Notes: generated by a model from the letters alone, not told the origin. Shown: positions 1 through 9,161, counted from the stretch's first letter. The stretch is 64,000 nucleotides of DNA from Sphingosinicella sp041916975 (GCF_041916975.1 NZ_JAYRYK010000001.1:682001-746000); one strand, 5' to 3'. Made by a program: numbers and translations.

Positions 1-71
1 GACAAAAACGCGATCCTGCAAGCATCAAAAAGGCGTGTCCCTCCGGCCCGTCTTGGTCTAGGCAGCGCGCC

Positions 72-1196
72 ATGTCGGTTTTCGAGGCCCTTGCCAGCGA
101 TCTCCAGCGGCTCGACGCCGCTTCACGCCGCAGGCGGCTGATGCCGCGCACGGGCACGGATTTCTCATCGAACGATTACCTCGCGCTCGCGGGCGATCCC
201 GCGCTCGCCCACGCAGTGGCGGAAGCGGTCGCGCGCGGTGTTCCCGCCGGCTCGGGCGGTTCGCGGCTGCTGCGCGGCAATCATCCGGAGCACGAGACGC
301 TCGAAGCCGAAGCCGCGCGCTTCTTCGGCGCCGAAAGCGCGCTGTGGTTCGCGACCGGCTACACGGCGAACTCGGCGATCGTCTCGACGCTGCCGCAGCG
401 CGGCGATCTCGTCGTCTATGATGAACTCATCCACGCCAGCGTCCACGAAGGCTTGCGGTTCACGCGCGCCGAAGCCGTCGCCGTGCCCCACAACGACGTC
501 GATGCCTTCGCCGATGCGATTGCCGCGTGGCGCGGCCGCGGTAGCGCGGGCCGCGCCTGGATCGCGGTCGAAAGCCTCTACAGCATGGATGGAGACCGCG
601 CGCCGCTCGCCGATCTCGCCGCGCTTGCCGATGCGAACGACGCCGTTCTCATCATAGACGAAGCGCACGCAACCGGCGTGTTCGGCGAAGGTGGCCGCGG
701 GCTCGCGGCGGCGCTTGAAGGCCGCGACAACGTCATCACGCTGCACACCTGCGGCAAGGCACTCGGCTGCGAAGGCGCGCTCGTCTGCGCGCCCGCCGTC
801 GTCAACGACTTCCTCGTCAATCGCGGGCGCGGGTTCATCTTCTCGACCGCCCCTTCGCCGCTGATGGCGGCCGCTGTACGCGCGGCGCTGCGCATCATCG
901 AAACCGCCGACGATCGCCGTGCAAAGCTCGCCGCGCTCATCGCCCATGCCGAGCGTACGCTGGGCCCACATGGCGCGCTCATCTCGGGCTCGCAGGTGAT
1001 GCCGCTCATCCTCGGCGACGACGCCCGCACCATGCGCGCGGCGGGCGCCGTTCAGGCCGCCGGGTTCGACGTGCGCGGCATCCGTCCGCCCACGGTGCCC
1101 GCGGGCACCTCGCGCCTGCGCATCTCGCTGACACTGAACGCCACCGAAGACGACGTATCGGCCCTCGCCACCGTCTTCGAAGAGGTGCTTGCATGA
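72..1196 (+). CDS. bioF: 8-amino-7-oxononanoate synthase (biotin synthesis)
   Basis: PLP enzyme that condenses a pimeloyl thioester with L-alanine, the first committed step of the biotin ring pathway, in the cytoplasm. The 374-residue product is full length for the alpha-oxoamine synthase family. Visible landmarks are SSNDYLAL (32-39), the SRLLRGNHPEHE stretch (64-75), ESLYSMDGD (167-175), the cofactor aspartate and histidine in D196-E-A-H199, and the Schiff-base lysine K229 in HTCGKALG. The ATG has only a weak upstream ribosome-binding sequence, but the protein begins where the family does. Its stop overlaps the bioD start in ATGA, so bioF, bioD and bioA form one translationally coupled operon. 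Bases 1-71 show no feature I can name. Confidence 0.95.
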   Translation: MSVFEALASDLQRLDAASRRRRLMPRTGTDFSSNDYLALAGDPALAHAVAEAVARGVPAGSGGSRLLRGNHPEHETLEAEAARFFGAESALWFATGYTANSAIVSTLPQRGDLVVYDELIHASVHEGLRFTRAEAVAVPHNDVDAFADAIAAWRGRGSAGRAWIAVESLYSMDGDRAPLADLAALADANDAVLIIDEAHATGVFGEGGRGLAAALEGRDNVITLHTCGKALGCEGALVCAPAVVNDFLVNRGRGFIFSTAPSPLMAAAVRAALRIIETADDRRAKLAALIAHAERTLGPHGALISGSQVMPLILGDDARTMRAAGAVQAAGFDVRGIRPPTVPAGTSRLRISLTLNATEDDVSALATVFEEVLA

Positions 1197-1810
1197 GCCG
1201 CATCGTCGTCACCGGCACCGATACCGGCGTCGGCAAGACGGTGTTCGCCGCCGCGCTCACCGGAGCGCTCCGCGCGCATTACTGGAAGCCCGTGCAGGCG
1301 GGCCTTGAAGACGGCAGTGATGCGGAAAGCGTCGCCGCACTCTCGGGTCTTCCCGCGGATCACATCCTTCCCGAATCCTACCGTCTCACGACGCCCTGCT
1401 CGCCGCACCGCGCCGCCGAGCTTGACGGCATAGAGATCGATCCCGCCCGCCTCGCCCTTCCGGTGCATGATCCGCTCGTCGTCGAAGGCGCCGGCGGCGC
1501 GCTCGTCCCGGTAACACGCCAGATCCTCTACGCCGACGTTTTCGCCCGCTGGGGCCTCCCGGTCGTCATCGTCGCGCGCACCGAACTCGGCACGATCAAC
1601 CACAGCCTGCTCACCGTGGAGGCGCTGCGCGCGCGCGGCGTTCCCATCCTCGGCATCGCCTTTTCCGGCAACGCCAACGAAGACAGCGAAGCCACGATCT
1701 GCGAGATCGGCAAGGTCAGGCGTCTCGGTCGCCTCCCCCGCGTCCCCCTCACCGCACCGTCTCTGTCGTCCGCCTTCGCGTCCGCATTCCGGCTGGAGGA
1801 TTTCCGATGA
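1193..1810 (+). CDS. bioD: Dethiobiotin synthetase
   Basis: ATP-dependent carboxylase that closes the ureido ring of 7,8-diaminopelargonate to give dethiobiotin. The 205-residue protein shows the P-loop GTDTGVGKT (8-16), the substrate lysine K32 in WKPVQAG and the VVEGAGGALVP motif (96-106), all expected for BioD. The start overlaps the bioF stop by 4 bp and its own stop overlaps bioA by 4 bp, so the three enzymes are probably made from one message. Length is slightly shorter than the usual 220-230 residues, with the shortening at the C-terminal half, but every catalytic motif is present. Confidence 0.94.
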   Translation: MSRIVVTGTDTGVGKTVFAAALTGALRAHYWKPVQAGLEDGSDAESVAALSGLPADHILPESYRLTTPCSPHRAAELDGIEIDPARLALPVHDPLVVEGAGGALVPVTRQILYADVFARWGLPVVIVARTELGTINHSLLTVEALRARGVPILGIAFSGNANEDSEATICEIGKVRRLGRLPRVPLTAPSLSSAFASAFRLEDFR

Positions 1811-3051
1811 CCTCACCCGTCTGGCATCCCTTCACCCAGCACGGCCTCGGCGAGCCGATCCCCCGCATCGTCCGCGCCGAAGGCTCGGCGCTTTACACGG
1901 ACGACGGCCGCCGCATCATCGACGCCATCTCCTCGTGGTGGGTCACGACGCACGGCCACTGCCACCCGCGCATCATGGCCGCCATCGCCGATCAGGCGAC
2001 GAAGCTCGACCAGATGATCTTCGCAGGCTGGACGCACGAGCCTGCCGAAACGCTCGCCGCCGCGCTCGTCGAAATGCTGCCCGCCCCGCTCGCGCACGTC
2101 TTCTTTTCGGATAGCGGCTCCACCGCCGTCGAGGTCGCCCTCAAGATGGCGCTCGGCTACTGGCGCGATCGCGGCGCGCGCCACCGCATTCTCGTGATGG
2201 AGCACAGCTATCACGGCGACACCATCGGCACGATGTCGGTCGGCGAACGCGGCGTCTACAACGCCGCTTACGATCAGCTGCTGTTCGACGTCGGCACCGT
2301 CCCCTTCCCCGCCGCGGGCCGCGAGCAGGAAACACTCGACACGCTCGAACGCCTCTGCCGCACCGAAAGCCCTGCCGCTTTCATCGTCGAGCCGCTCGTC
2401 CTCGGCGCGGGCGGCATGATGATGTACGGCGCGGACACGCTCCGCGAGATGCACGCCATCTGCCGCCGCCACGGCGTCCTCTTCATCGCCGACGAGGTAA
2501 TGACCGGCTGGGGCCGCACCGGCACGCTGCTCGCCTGCGAGCAGGCCGGGATCGTCCCCGACATCCTCTGCCTCGCCAAAGGCCTCACCGGCGGCGCCGT
2601 CCCGCTCGCCGTCACGCTCGCAACACCGCCGATCTTCGAAGCACACCTCTCGAAGGACCGCGCCAAGCTCTTCTACCATTCGTCCAGCTTCACTGCGAAC
2701 CCGCTCTCCTGCGCCGCCGCCGTCGCCAACATCGCGATCTGGCGCGAAGAGCCGGTGCTTGAACGCATCGCCGATCTCACCCAGCGCCAGGAGCAGAAGC
2801 TTGGGAAGCTTGCGACGCACCCCCGCATCCGAAACGCCCGCCAGATCGGCACGATCACGGCGGTCGAGGTCGAGGATACGACCGGCAACTATCTCTCCGC
2901 GCTCGGGCCCCGTTTGCTCGCGGCGTTCCGCGAGCGCGACATGCTGCTCCGCCCCCTCGGCAACACGGTCTACCTGATGCCGCCCTATTGCACGGACGAC
3001 ACGGACCTTTCCCGTATCTACGACGTGATCGAAGAGGCCATCGCGGAATAG
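1807..3051 (+). CDS. bioA: Adenosylmethionine--8-amino-7-oxononanoate aminotransferase
   Basis: PLP-dependent class III aminotransferase that converts KAPA to 7,8-diaminopelargonate, normally with S-adenosylmethionine as amino donor. The 414-residue protein begins with the BioA-typical VWHPFTQH and has SSWWVTTHGHCHP (42-54), SDSGSTAVEVALKMALGYW (101-119), the cofactor aspartate D229 in ADEVMTGWGRTG and the Schiff-base lysine K258 in LAKGLTGG. It is the last gene of the bioFDA operon. bioB and bioC are not in the window, so the pathway must be completed elsewhere. Confidence 0.95.
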   Translation: MTSPVWHPFTQHGLGEPIPRIVRAEGSALYTDDGRRIIDAISSWWVTTHGHCHPRIMAAIADQATKLDQMIFAGWTHEPAETLAAALVEMLPAPLAHVFFSDSGSTAVEVALKMALGYWRDRGARHRILVMEHSYHGDTIGTMSVGERGVYNAAYDQLLFDVGTVPFPAAGREQETLDTLERLCRTESPAAFIVEPLVLGAGGMMMYGADTLREMHAICRRHGVLFIADEVMTGWGRTGTLLACEQAGIVPDILCLAKGLTGGAVPLAVTLATPPIFEAHLSKDRAKLFYHSSSFTANPLSCAAAVANIAIWREEPVLERIADLTQRQEQKLGKLATHPRIRNARQIGTITAVEVEDTTGNYLSALGPRLLAAFRERDMLLRPLGNTVYLMPPYCTDDTDLSRIYDVIEEAIAE

Positions 3052-3108
3052 TTTACGCCCACGCGGCAAGCCGGTACCTTCAGCGTCCAACAACCGGGGA
3101 GACCATCC

Positions 3109-4011
3109 ATGCGCTGGCGCGGCCGCAGAATGAGCGACAACGTCGAGGACCAGACCGGCAGCGGTGGCGGCATGGGCTTCCCGATGGGTGGCGGCAGGCT
3201 CCCCATCGGCGGCAAGGGCGGCATGGGCTGCGGCGGCCTTGTTATCGTCATCGTGCTGGCGCTCGTCTTCGGCGTCGATCCGATGCAACTCCTCGGCGGC
3301 CTTTCCCAGCAGGGCGGCGTTCCCACGCAGCAGCAGGCGCCGTCCGCTACCCCCGGCGAAGGCCAGGGCTGCGAACGCAGCGACCTCCACCGCTTCTCCT
3401 GCACCGTCCTCGCCGACACCGAAGACACGTGGAACAAGATCTTCAAGCAATCCGGGCAGGACTATCCGGAGCCGACGCTCGTCTTCTACGCGGGCCAGGG
3501 CCAGTCCGGCTGTGGCACTGCACAATCCGCGACCGGCCCTTTCTATTGCCCCGCGGACCAGAAGATCTACATCGACACCAGCTTCTTCGATCAGCTCGAA
3601 AAGCAGCTCGGCGCGGGCGGCGATTTCGCGCAGGCCTATGTGATCGCGCACGAAGTCGGCCACCACGTCCAGACGATCACCGGCCTCTCGAACGAGCTCC
3701 GCCAGCAACAGGCCCGAGTCAGCAAGGCGCAAGGGAACGCGCTTCAGGTGAAGATGGAGCTACAGGCGGATTGCTACGCCGGCCTCTGGGCACGCACCGT
3801 GCAACAGCAGCTCGAACCCGGCGACATCGAGGAAGCCCTCACCGCCGCGAACGCCATCGGCGACGACCGCCTGCAACGCCAGTCGCAGGGCTATGTCGTG
3901 CCGGACAGCTTCACGCACGGCACGTCGGCGCAGCGCATGGCCTGGTTCAAGCGGGGCTACGAGACGGGCGACCCGAACCAGTGCGACACATTCGCGGCGC
4001 GGGAGCTTTAG
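3109..4011 (+). CDS. ypfJ: Neutral zinc metallopeptidase (YpfJ family), membrane anchored
   Basis: Putative zinc metallopeptidase of the YpfJ (Pfam Zn_peptidase) family; substrates are not established. The 300-residue protein has a Gly/Met-rich N-terminus (17-41), a membrane segment near 42-55, a Gln/Pro linker (65-80) and a C-terminal catalytic domain with H181-E182-V-G-H185-H186. The downstream ELQADCYAGLWA motif supplies the likely third zinc ligand. Four cysteines in the domain (for example CERSDLHRFSC, and YCP) suggest disulfides, so the domain probably faces the periplasm. It ends one base before the oppositely oriented next gene. The start could also be M8, four residues after the Arg-rich leader. 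Confidence 0.88.
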   Translation: MRWRGRRMSDNVEDQTGSGGGMGFPMGGGRLPIGGKGGMGCGGLVIVIVLALVFGVDPMQLLGGLSQQGGVPTQQQAPSATPGEGQGCERSDLHRFSCTVLADTEDTWNKIFKQSGQDYPEPTLVFYAGQGQSGCGTAQSATGPFYCPADQKIYIDTSFFDQLEKQLGAGGDFAQAYVIAHEVGHHVQTITGLSNELRQQQARVSKAQGNALQVKMELQADCYAGLWARTVQQQLEPGDIEEALTAANAIGDDRLQRQSQGYVVPDSFTHGTSAQRMAWFKRGYETGDPNQCDTFAAREL

Positions 4012-4012
4012 G

Positions 4013-4387
4013 CTACCGCTTCGCCCAATAGTCGAACACGCGCTTCTGCAGTTTCGTGACGTGCCGCCGCGCGTCCGGGCCTTCCCACACGCCCTTGTAC
4101 CCCTTCGCGCCGCCCGCCACCCACCAGCCCTGCCCCGGCAGCCCGTCGGACTGGCGGACGACGAGCACCGCCATTTCCGGCTCGCCGCGCCCGCGCGCAT
4201 GGGCGTCCACGTCGCCGAGGATCGTGCACAGAGCCCGCATCTTCGGCCGCGAGAAGCTGTAGCCGAACGCCCCCAGCGCCCCGGCATAGGTCACGCTCTC
4301 CCGTGCGCGGGCGTGGGCAAGCAAAAGCTCGCGAAGGTCCATCGGGTCGATCATTGCGGGACGCATCTTGCCAAGACGCGAAGCCAA
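4013..4387 (-). CDS. Conserved hypothetical protein, about 115-124 aa
   Basis: I do not recognise a characterised family. The product is soluble, basic and aromatic-rich, with SFSRPKMRALCTILGDVD (44-61) followed by a segment containing EPEMAVLVVRQSDGLPGQGW and a KGYKG loop. The Ser-Asp-Gly-Leu-Pro-Gly-Gln-Gly-Trp run looks like a structured, functional loop. Related small proteins are common in sphingomonads and, from memory, are sometimes named ribose-phosphate pyrophosphokinase in databases, but nothing here resembles a PRPP synthetase. The open frame begins with TTG at 4387; ATG codons at 4366 and 4354 are equally possible starts because no clear ribosome-binding site decides between them. 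It is convergent with the metallopeptidase gene, separated by one base. Confidence 0.6.
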   Translation of the reverse strand: MASRLGKMRPAMIDPMDLRELLLAHARARESVTYAGALGAFGYSFSRPKMRALCTILGDVDAHARGRGEPEMAVLVVRQSDGLPGQGWWVAGGAKGYKGVWEGPDARRHVTKLQKRVFDYWAKR

Positions 4388-4428
4388 CCTAAATTGGTGT
4401 CATAGTCGAACGACACACTGGAACCCGA

Positions 4429-4650
4429 ATGCTGAACCTCATCTCCGTCCTCATCGGCCTTGTCGCGCTCGTTGTCGGCATCATCGGCCTGTTCCCGCTC
4501 ATCGGCCTCGTCAACTGGTTGGCGCTGCCCATCGCGGCGCTCGGCGCCGGCATCGGTACGTTGTCGGACAGCAACGCGGGCCGCAATCTCAACATCTTCG
4601 TGCTGATCCTTGCATCGGTTCGGCTTTGGCTTGGCGGCGGCATCCTGTAA
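4429..4650 (+). CDS. Small two-helix membrane protein
   Basis: A 73-residue very hydrophobic protein. Residues 4-24 and 29-46 form two likely transmembrane helices separated by a Pro-Leu-Ile turn, followed by a short polar stretch SDSNAGRNLN and a third hydrophobic patch at 55-65. No known motif is visible. Nine bases separate its stop from the 5-oxoprolinase start, so the two are probably co-transcribed. Whether it acts in transport of 5-oxoproline or related amides is pure inference from position. The gene is credible because the hydrophobic pattern is preserved over the entire length and the reading frame fills an otherwise empty gap. Confidence 0.6.
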   Translation: MLNLISVLIGLVALVVGIIGLFPLIGLVNWLALPIAALGAGIGTLSDSNAGRNLNIFVLILASVRLWLGGGIL

Positions 4651-4659
4651 CCAGCCTGC

Positions 4660-7600
4660 ATGGAGCAGCAGGGCTGGCAATTCTGGATCGATCGCGGCGG
4701 CACGTTCACCGATATCGTCGCGCTCGCGCCTGACGGCACACTGAAAACCGCCAAGCTGCTTTCCGAAAACCCGGAGCAGTACGCGGACGCCGCCATCGCG
4801 GGCATCACCCGCCTGCTCGGCCATGCGCCGGACGCGCGCGTCGCGTCGGTGAAGATGGGCACCACCGTCGCCACCAACGCGCTCCTCGAACGCAAGGGTG
4901 AGCCGACTCTCCTCGCGATCACGCGCGGCTTCGCGGATGCGCTCACCATCGGCTATCAGGCCCGCCCGAAGCTGTTCACCCGCGCCATCACGAAGCCGTC
5001 GCCGCTCTATGCCGAGGTGCTGGAGATCGACGAGCGCGTGGGTGCGGACGGCGAAGTCGTCCACACGCTCGACGGGGCGCAAGTAGCTGCAGGTTTCGCC
5101 GCAGCCCGCGCGCGCGGCATCAACGCCGTCGCCATCGCGCTGATGCATGGCTACCGCTACCCCGACCATGAACGCCGCCTGAGAAATCTTGCCGAAGCCG
5201 CTGGTTTCACCCAGATTTCCGTCAGTCACGAGATCGCCCCGCTCATCAAGCTCGTCGGTCGCGGCGACACCACGGTGGCCGACGCTTACCTCTCCCCCGC
5301 ACTCCGCCGCTACGTGCGACAGGTGACGGAAAAGCTCGATCCCGCAACACGCCTGATGTTCATGCAATCGAGCGGCGGCCTCGCGGGCGAAGGCGCTTTC
5401 ACCGGCGCGAACGCCATCCTCTCCGGTCCGGCGGGCGGCATTGTCGGCATGGCGAAGACGGCAGCGGCGGCAGGCATAAACCGCATTGTCGGCTTCGACA
5501 TGGGCGGCACCTCCACGGACGTTTCGCTCTACACGGGAAGCTTCGAACGGACGCACGAGACGGTCGTGGCGGGCACGCGCATCCGCGCGCCGATGCTCGC
5601 GATCCACACGGTTGCTGCCGGCGGCGGATCGATCTGCCGCTTCGATGGCACACGCCTGCGCGTCGGCCCGGAATCAGCGGGCGCCAACCCCGGCCCGATG
5701 AGCTATCGGCGCGGCGGGCCGCTCTCCATCACCGATTGCAACATCTATCTCGGTCGCATCCAGCCCGCGCACTTCCCGGCGATCTTCGGCCCCGGCGGCG
5801 ACCAGCCGCTCGACCGCGACGCCGTCGTCCGCCACGTGGACGCCCTCGCCGCCGAGGTTTCCGCCGCCACCGGCCGCCCCATCACCGGCGCGGCGCTCGC
5901 GGAAGGCTTCATCGCCATCGCGGTCGACGACATGGCGAAGGCCGTGCGCCAGATCTCGATCCAGCGCGGCCACAACGTCACCACCTGCACGCTTTCCAGC
6001 TTCGGCGGCGCGGGCGGGCAGCACGCCTGCAAGGTCGCGGACGCGCTCGGCATCGCAGAGGTCTATGTGCATCCGCTCGCCGGGCTGCTCTCGGCACTCG
6101 GCATGGGCCTCGCCGATCTCACCGCCCTGCGCGAACGCACGCTCGGCGCGCCGCTGGATAGCGGCATCGCCTCCGCCGAAGCCCTCGCCGACACGCTCGA
6201 AGCCGATGCCCGCGCCGCGCTCGCCGCACAGGCGGACGACCTCGCGGGCGTGTCCGTCTCCCGCCGTGCAGAGCTTCGCTATGCCGGGGCCGATAGCGGC
6301 CTCACCCTCCCCCTCGCCGCGCCTGACGCCATGCGCGCGGCTTTCGAAACGGAGCACCGCGCCCGCTTCGGCTATGTTATGCCCGGCGGCGCGCTGGTGA
6401 TCGAGGCGGTGAGCGTGGAAGCGGTCGGCCACTGGCCTGCCCCGCCCATTCGCGTGGAAAGCACGGCGCAGGACGCCTCCACCTGCACGATGATCGTGGA
6501 CGGCGCGCCCACCGAAGCTGCTGTCCTCGCACGCGGCACGCTCGTGCCCGGCGAGGCGATAAACGGCCCCGCCGTCATCCTTGAAGACGGCGCAACCACC
6601 GTGATCGATGCGGGCTGGCGCGGCGAAGTTTCACCCGGCGGCGACCTCATCCTCCACCGTGTCGTTCCCCTGCCCGCACAGCGCGCGCTCGGCACCGATG
6701 CCGATCCGGTGATGGTGGAGATATTCAACAACCGTTTCATGGCCATCGCCGAGGAAATGGGCATCGCGCTTCAGACCACGGCGCATTCGGTGAACATCAA
6801 GGAGCGGCTCGATTTCTCCTGCGCGCTCTTCGATCTCGAAGGCGGCCTCATCGCCAACGCGCCGCACATGCCCGTCCACCTCGGATCGATGGGCGACAGC
6901 GTGCGCGCCGTCATCCGCGCGCACGGCGGGCGAATGCGCCCCGGAGATGCCTTCGCGCTCAACAACCCGATGAACGGCGGCACGCACCTGCCGGACGTCA
7001 CCGTCGTCGCCCCCGTGTTCGCCCGCGCCGATGGCGGCGACATCCTGTTCTACACGGCAGCGCGCGGCCATCAGGCCGACATCGGCGGCCTTACCCCCGG
7101 CTCGATGCCGCCGGACTCGAAGACGCTCGACGAGGAAGGCGTCCTCTTCGACAGCCAGTTGCTCGTCTCGGTCGGTGCATTTTGCGAAACCGAGACGCAA
7201 AAAACACTCGCGTCCGGCCCCTATCCGGCGCGAAATCCTGCCCAGAACATTGCCGATCTGAAAGCGCAGGTCGCCGCCTGCACGCGCGGCGGAGACGCAC
7301 TCCGCGCCATGATCGCCGAATTCAGTCTCGATACGGTCGAAGCCTACACGCGTCACGTGCAGGACAATGCCGAGGCCGCCGTACGGCAGGCGATCGGCGC
7401 GCTGTCGGACGGACACTTCCGCTACGAAATGGATAATGGCGCAGCGGTAGAGGTGCGCGTCACCGTCAATCCCGAAAGCCGTTCCGCCACGGTCGATTTC
7501 ACCGGCACCAGCGGCCAGCTTCCCGACAATTTCAACGCGCCTTTGTCGGTCTGCCGCGCCGCCGTGCTCTACGTGTTCCGCACGCTGGTGGACGACGAGA

Positions 7601-8238
7601 TCCCGATGAACGAAGGCTGCCTGCGCCCCATCACGCTCATCGTCCCCGAAGCCACGATGCTCAATCCCGCGGCGGGCGCCGCCGTGGTCGCGGGCAACGT
7701 GGAAACCAGTCAGGTGATCTGTGATGCGCTTTACGGCGCGCTCGGCGTCATGGCCGCCGCGCAGGGCACGATGAACAACCTCACCTTCGGCAACGCCCGC
7801 CACCAGTATTACGAAACGATCGCGGGCGGCGCGGGCGCAGGCCCAAACTTCGACGGTGCCGATGCCGTGCAGACCCATATGACCAACAGCCGCCTCACCG
7901 ACCCCGAAGTGCTCGAGCTTCGTTTCCCGATCCGCGTCGAAAATTTCGCAGTCCGCACCGGCTCCGGCGGCACAGGCCGTCACAAGGGTGGCGACGGCGT
8001 CATCCGCCGTCTAAAATTCCTCGAACCGATGACCGTCAGCCTTCTCGCCAACCGCCGCCGCGTCGCGCCCTTCGGCCTGTCGGGCGGCGGGGACGCGAAA
8101 CCCGGCGCAGGCCGGGTCATCCGCACGAATGGAGCGATCGAGCCGCTCGCCGCCACGGCACGCGCGGAGGTTCAGGCCGGCGATGCCGTCGAAATCGAAA
8201 CCCCCGGCGGCGGCGGCTTCGGCCCTCTTCCCAAATAG
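4660..8238 (+). CDS. 5-oxoprolinase (fused HyuA-HyuB, ATP-hydrolysing)
   Basis: Large cytoplasmic enzyme of the hydantoinase/oxoprolinase family, expected to hydrolyse 5-oxo-L-proline to glutamate with ATP. The 1192-residue chain carries both subunits that are separate in many bacteria. The N-terminal half has the nucleotide-binding DRGGTFTDIVA at about 8-18 and GFDMGGTSTDVS near 279-290. The HyuB half starts near residue 683 (VEIFNNRFMAIAEE). The fusion and the length match eukaryotic OPLAH and bacterial single-chain oxoprolinases. Related acetophenone carboxylases and hydantoinases share the fold, so substrate is inferred from the fused architecture. It follows a small membrane-protein gene by 9 bp; no gamma-glutamyl cycle gene is nearby. 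Confidence 0.85.
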   Translation: MEQQGWQFWIDRGGTFTDIVALAPDGTLKTAKLLSENPEQYADAAIAGITRLLGHAPDARVASVKMGTTVATNALLERKGEPTLLAITRGFADALTIGYQARPKLFTRAITKPSPLYAEVLEIDERVGADGEVVHTLDGAQVAAGFAAARARGINAVAIALMHGYRYPDHERRLRNLAEAAGFTQISVSHEIAPLIKLVGRGDTTVADAYLSPALRRYVRQVTEKLDPATRLMFMQSSGGLAGEGAFTGANAILSGPAGGIVGMAKTAAAAGINRIVGFDMGGTSTDVSLYTGSFERTHETVVAGTRIRAPMLAIHTVAAGGGSICRFDGTRLRVGPESAGANPGPMSYRRGGPLSITDCNIYLGRIQPAHFPAIFGPGGDQPLDRDAVVRHVDALAAEVSAATGRPITGAALAEGFIAIAVDDMAKAVRQISIQRGHNVTTCTLSSFGGAGGQHACKVADALGIAEVYVHPLAGLLSALGMGLADLTALRERTLGAPLDSGIASAEALADTLEADARAALAAQADDLAGVSVSRRAELRYAGADSGLTLPLAAPDAMRAAFETEHRARFGYVMPGGALVIEAVSVEAVGHWPAPPIRVESTAQDASTCTMIVDGAPTEAAVLARGTLVPGEAINGPAVILEDGATTVIDAGWRGEVSPGGDLILHRVVPLPAQRALGTDADPVMVEIFNNRFMAIAEEMGIALQTTAHSVNIKERLDFSCALFDLEGGLIANAPHMPVHLGSMGDSVRAVIRAHGGRMRPGDAFALNNPMNGGTHLPDVTVVAPVFARADGGDILFYTAARGHQADIGGLTPGSMPPDSKTLDEEGVLFDSQLLVSVGAFCETETQKTLASGPYPARNPAQNIADLKAQVAACTRGGDALRAMIAEFSLDTVEAYTRHVQDNAEAAVRQAIGALSDGHFRYEMDNGAAVEVRVTVNPESRSATVDFTGTSGQLPDNFNAPLSVCRAAVLYVFRTLVDDEIPMNEGCLRPITLIVPEATMLNPAAGAAVVAGNVETSQVICDALYGALGVMAAAQGTMNNLTFGNARHQYYETIAGGAGAGPNFDGADAVQTHMTNSRLTDPEVLELRFPIRVENFAVRTGSGGTGRHKGGDGVIRRLKFLEPMTVSLLANRRRVAPFGLSGGGDAKPGAGRVIRTNGAIEPLAATARAEVQAGDAVEIETPGGGGFGPLPK

Positions 8239-8257
8239 GAAATCCTGTGAAGAGAGT

Positions 8258-8295
8258 GCCGATTGCTCTTTGAAGCGTATCGGCCGTCAATCGGC
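8258..8295. repeat. Inverted repeat after the 5-oxoprolinase gene
   Basis: GCCGATTG at 8258-8265 is exactly complementary to CAATCGGC at 8288-8295 with a 22-base loop. It lies 20 bases after the oxoprolinase stop and 65 bases before the end of the convergent luxR-type gene. There is no run of T on either side, so an intrinsic terminator is not clearly supported; it may help stop convergent transcription. Confidence 0.35.
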
Positions 8296-8359
8296 GCCGA
8301 CGCGCACCGAATTTTCCGTCTTGGCCTCCACTTCGTCTACTTCGCGGAGGTGGGTGGAG

Positions 8360-9130
8360 CTAAGCTGCCAAACCTAGATAGCCCAATTGCGCGGCCTTGA
8401 AGATCGTCTGGCTGCGGTTCACCGCGTCCAGCTTCTCGCCCGCGTTCTGGATGTGGAAGCGCACGGTGGCGTGGCTCCGCGCGAGGATCAGGCTGATTTC
8501 CTTGTCGGTCTTGCCGACCGCTGCCCAGCGCAGGCACTCGACCTCGCGCTTGGTGAGCTGGCAGTCCATCGGCAGCCACTTGCGCGTGCGCATCAGCTTC
8601 ACGTAGCCCGCGAGGAAGCGGTGGACCCACACGCCCCATTCGTCGGCGAAATTCTCGTAAACCTCTGAAAGGTCGCTCTGATTCCGCGCAGATCCGATCA
8701 CCGCAACGCCGATCTGGCCGAACGGCAGGTGCACCGGGATCACCACGGCGGCGTGGCACATCGCGCGCTTGTCGAAGTTCGAAAGGTCGATGCCGTCAAG
8801 GTACGGGTTCGGCTGCTGTGTACGGAAGCCCTCCTCGTTCGCCCAGAACGGCTCGCTTTCATAGCGGCAGGCCCGAAGCAAAGGAGAGCTGAGCGCGACG
8901 CGATGTTCGCTCCACTGCCGCTCCTCGTCGCTCACGAAGCCGAAGACTTCCGAAGAGAGCGTGTTCCCCTCGTCGTCCACCATGGGCCGCTTCGAGCAGA
9001 TATTGTCGGTGATGGCGATCCGGAAGGTCGGCGCGTTGCGCTCCACCATGTCGCGCAGCGCTTCCGAAGCGGGTCGAATGTCGCTCATGGTGCGTACCGA
9101 AACGCGTGCAATATCATCCTGCAACGTCAC
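8360..9130 (-). CDS. LuxR-family transcriptional regulator with autoinducer-binding-like domain (solo)
   Basis: Two-domain regulator. The C-terminal fifth is a typical LuxR helix-turn-helix: LTKREVECLRWAAVGKTDKE, then ISLILARSHATVRFHIQN and a KLDAVNRSQ end. The N-terminal two thirds resemble an acyl-homoserine-lactone binding domain, with the recognisable block SSPLLRACRYESEPFWAN, but the Asp that normally precedes the Pro and contacts the ligand amide is Ser here. I place the start at GTG 9130 because GGGGAG lies six bases upstream; an ATG in frame at 9193 would add 21 residues over a dyad-rich region. No luxI-like synthase is in the window, so this is a LuxR solo whose ligand, if any, is unknown. 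Confidence 0.85.
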   Translation of the reverse strand: MTLQDDIARVSVRTMSDIRPASEALRDMVERNAPTFRIAITDNICSKRPMVDDEGNTLSSEVFGFVSDEERQWSEHRVALSSPLLRACRYESEPFWANEEGFRTQQPNPYLDGIDLSNFDKRAMCHAAVVIPVHLPFGQIGVAVIGSARNQSDLSEVYENFADEWGVWVHRFLAGYVKLMRTRKWLPMDCQLTKREVECLRWAAVGKTDKEISLILARSHATVRFHIQNAGEKLDAVNRSQTIFKAAQLGYLGLAA

Positions 9131-9161
9131 GTTTCTCTCCCCAGTATGGCCGTCCGCTGCC

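Noticed and set aside
1813..3732. A 639-residue open frame on the minus strand, opposite bioA and the metallopeptidase.
   Set aside because: Shadow of the well-supported plus-strand genes; no recognisable motif.
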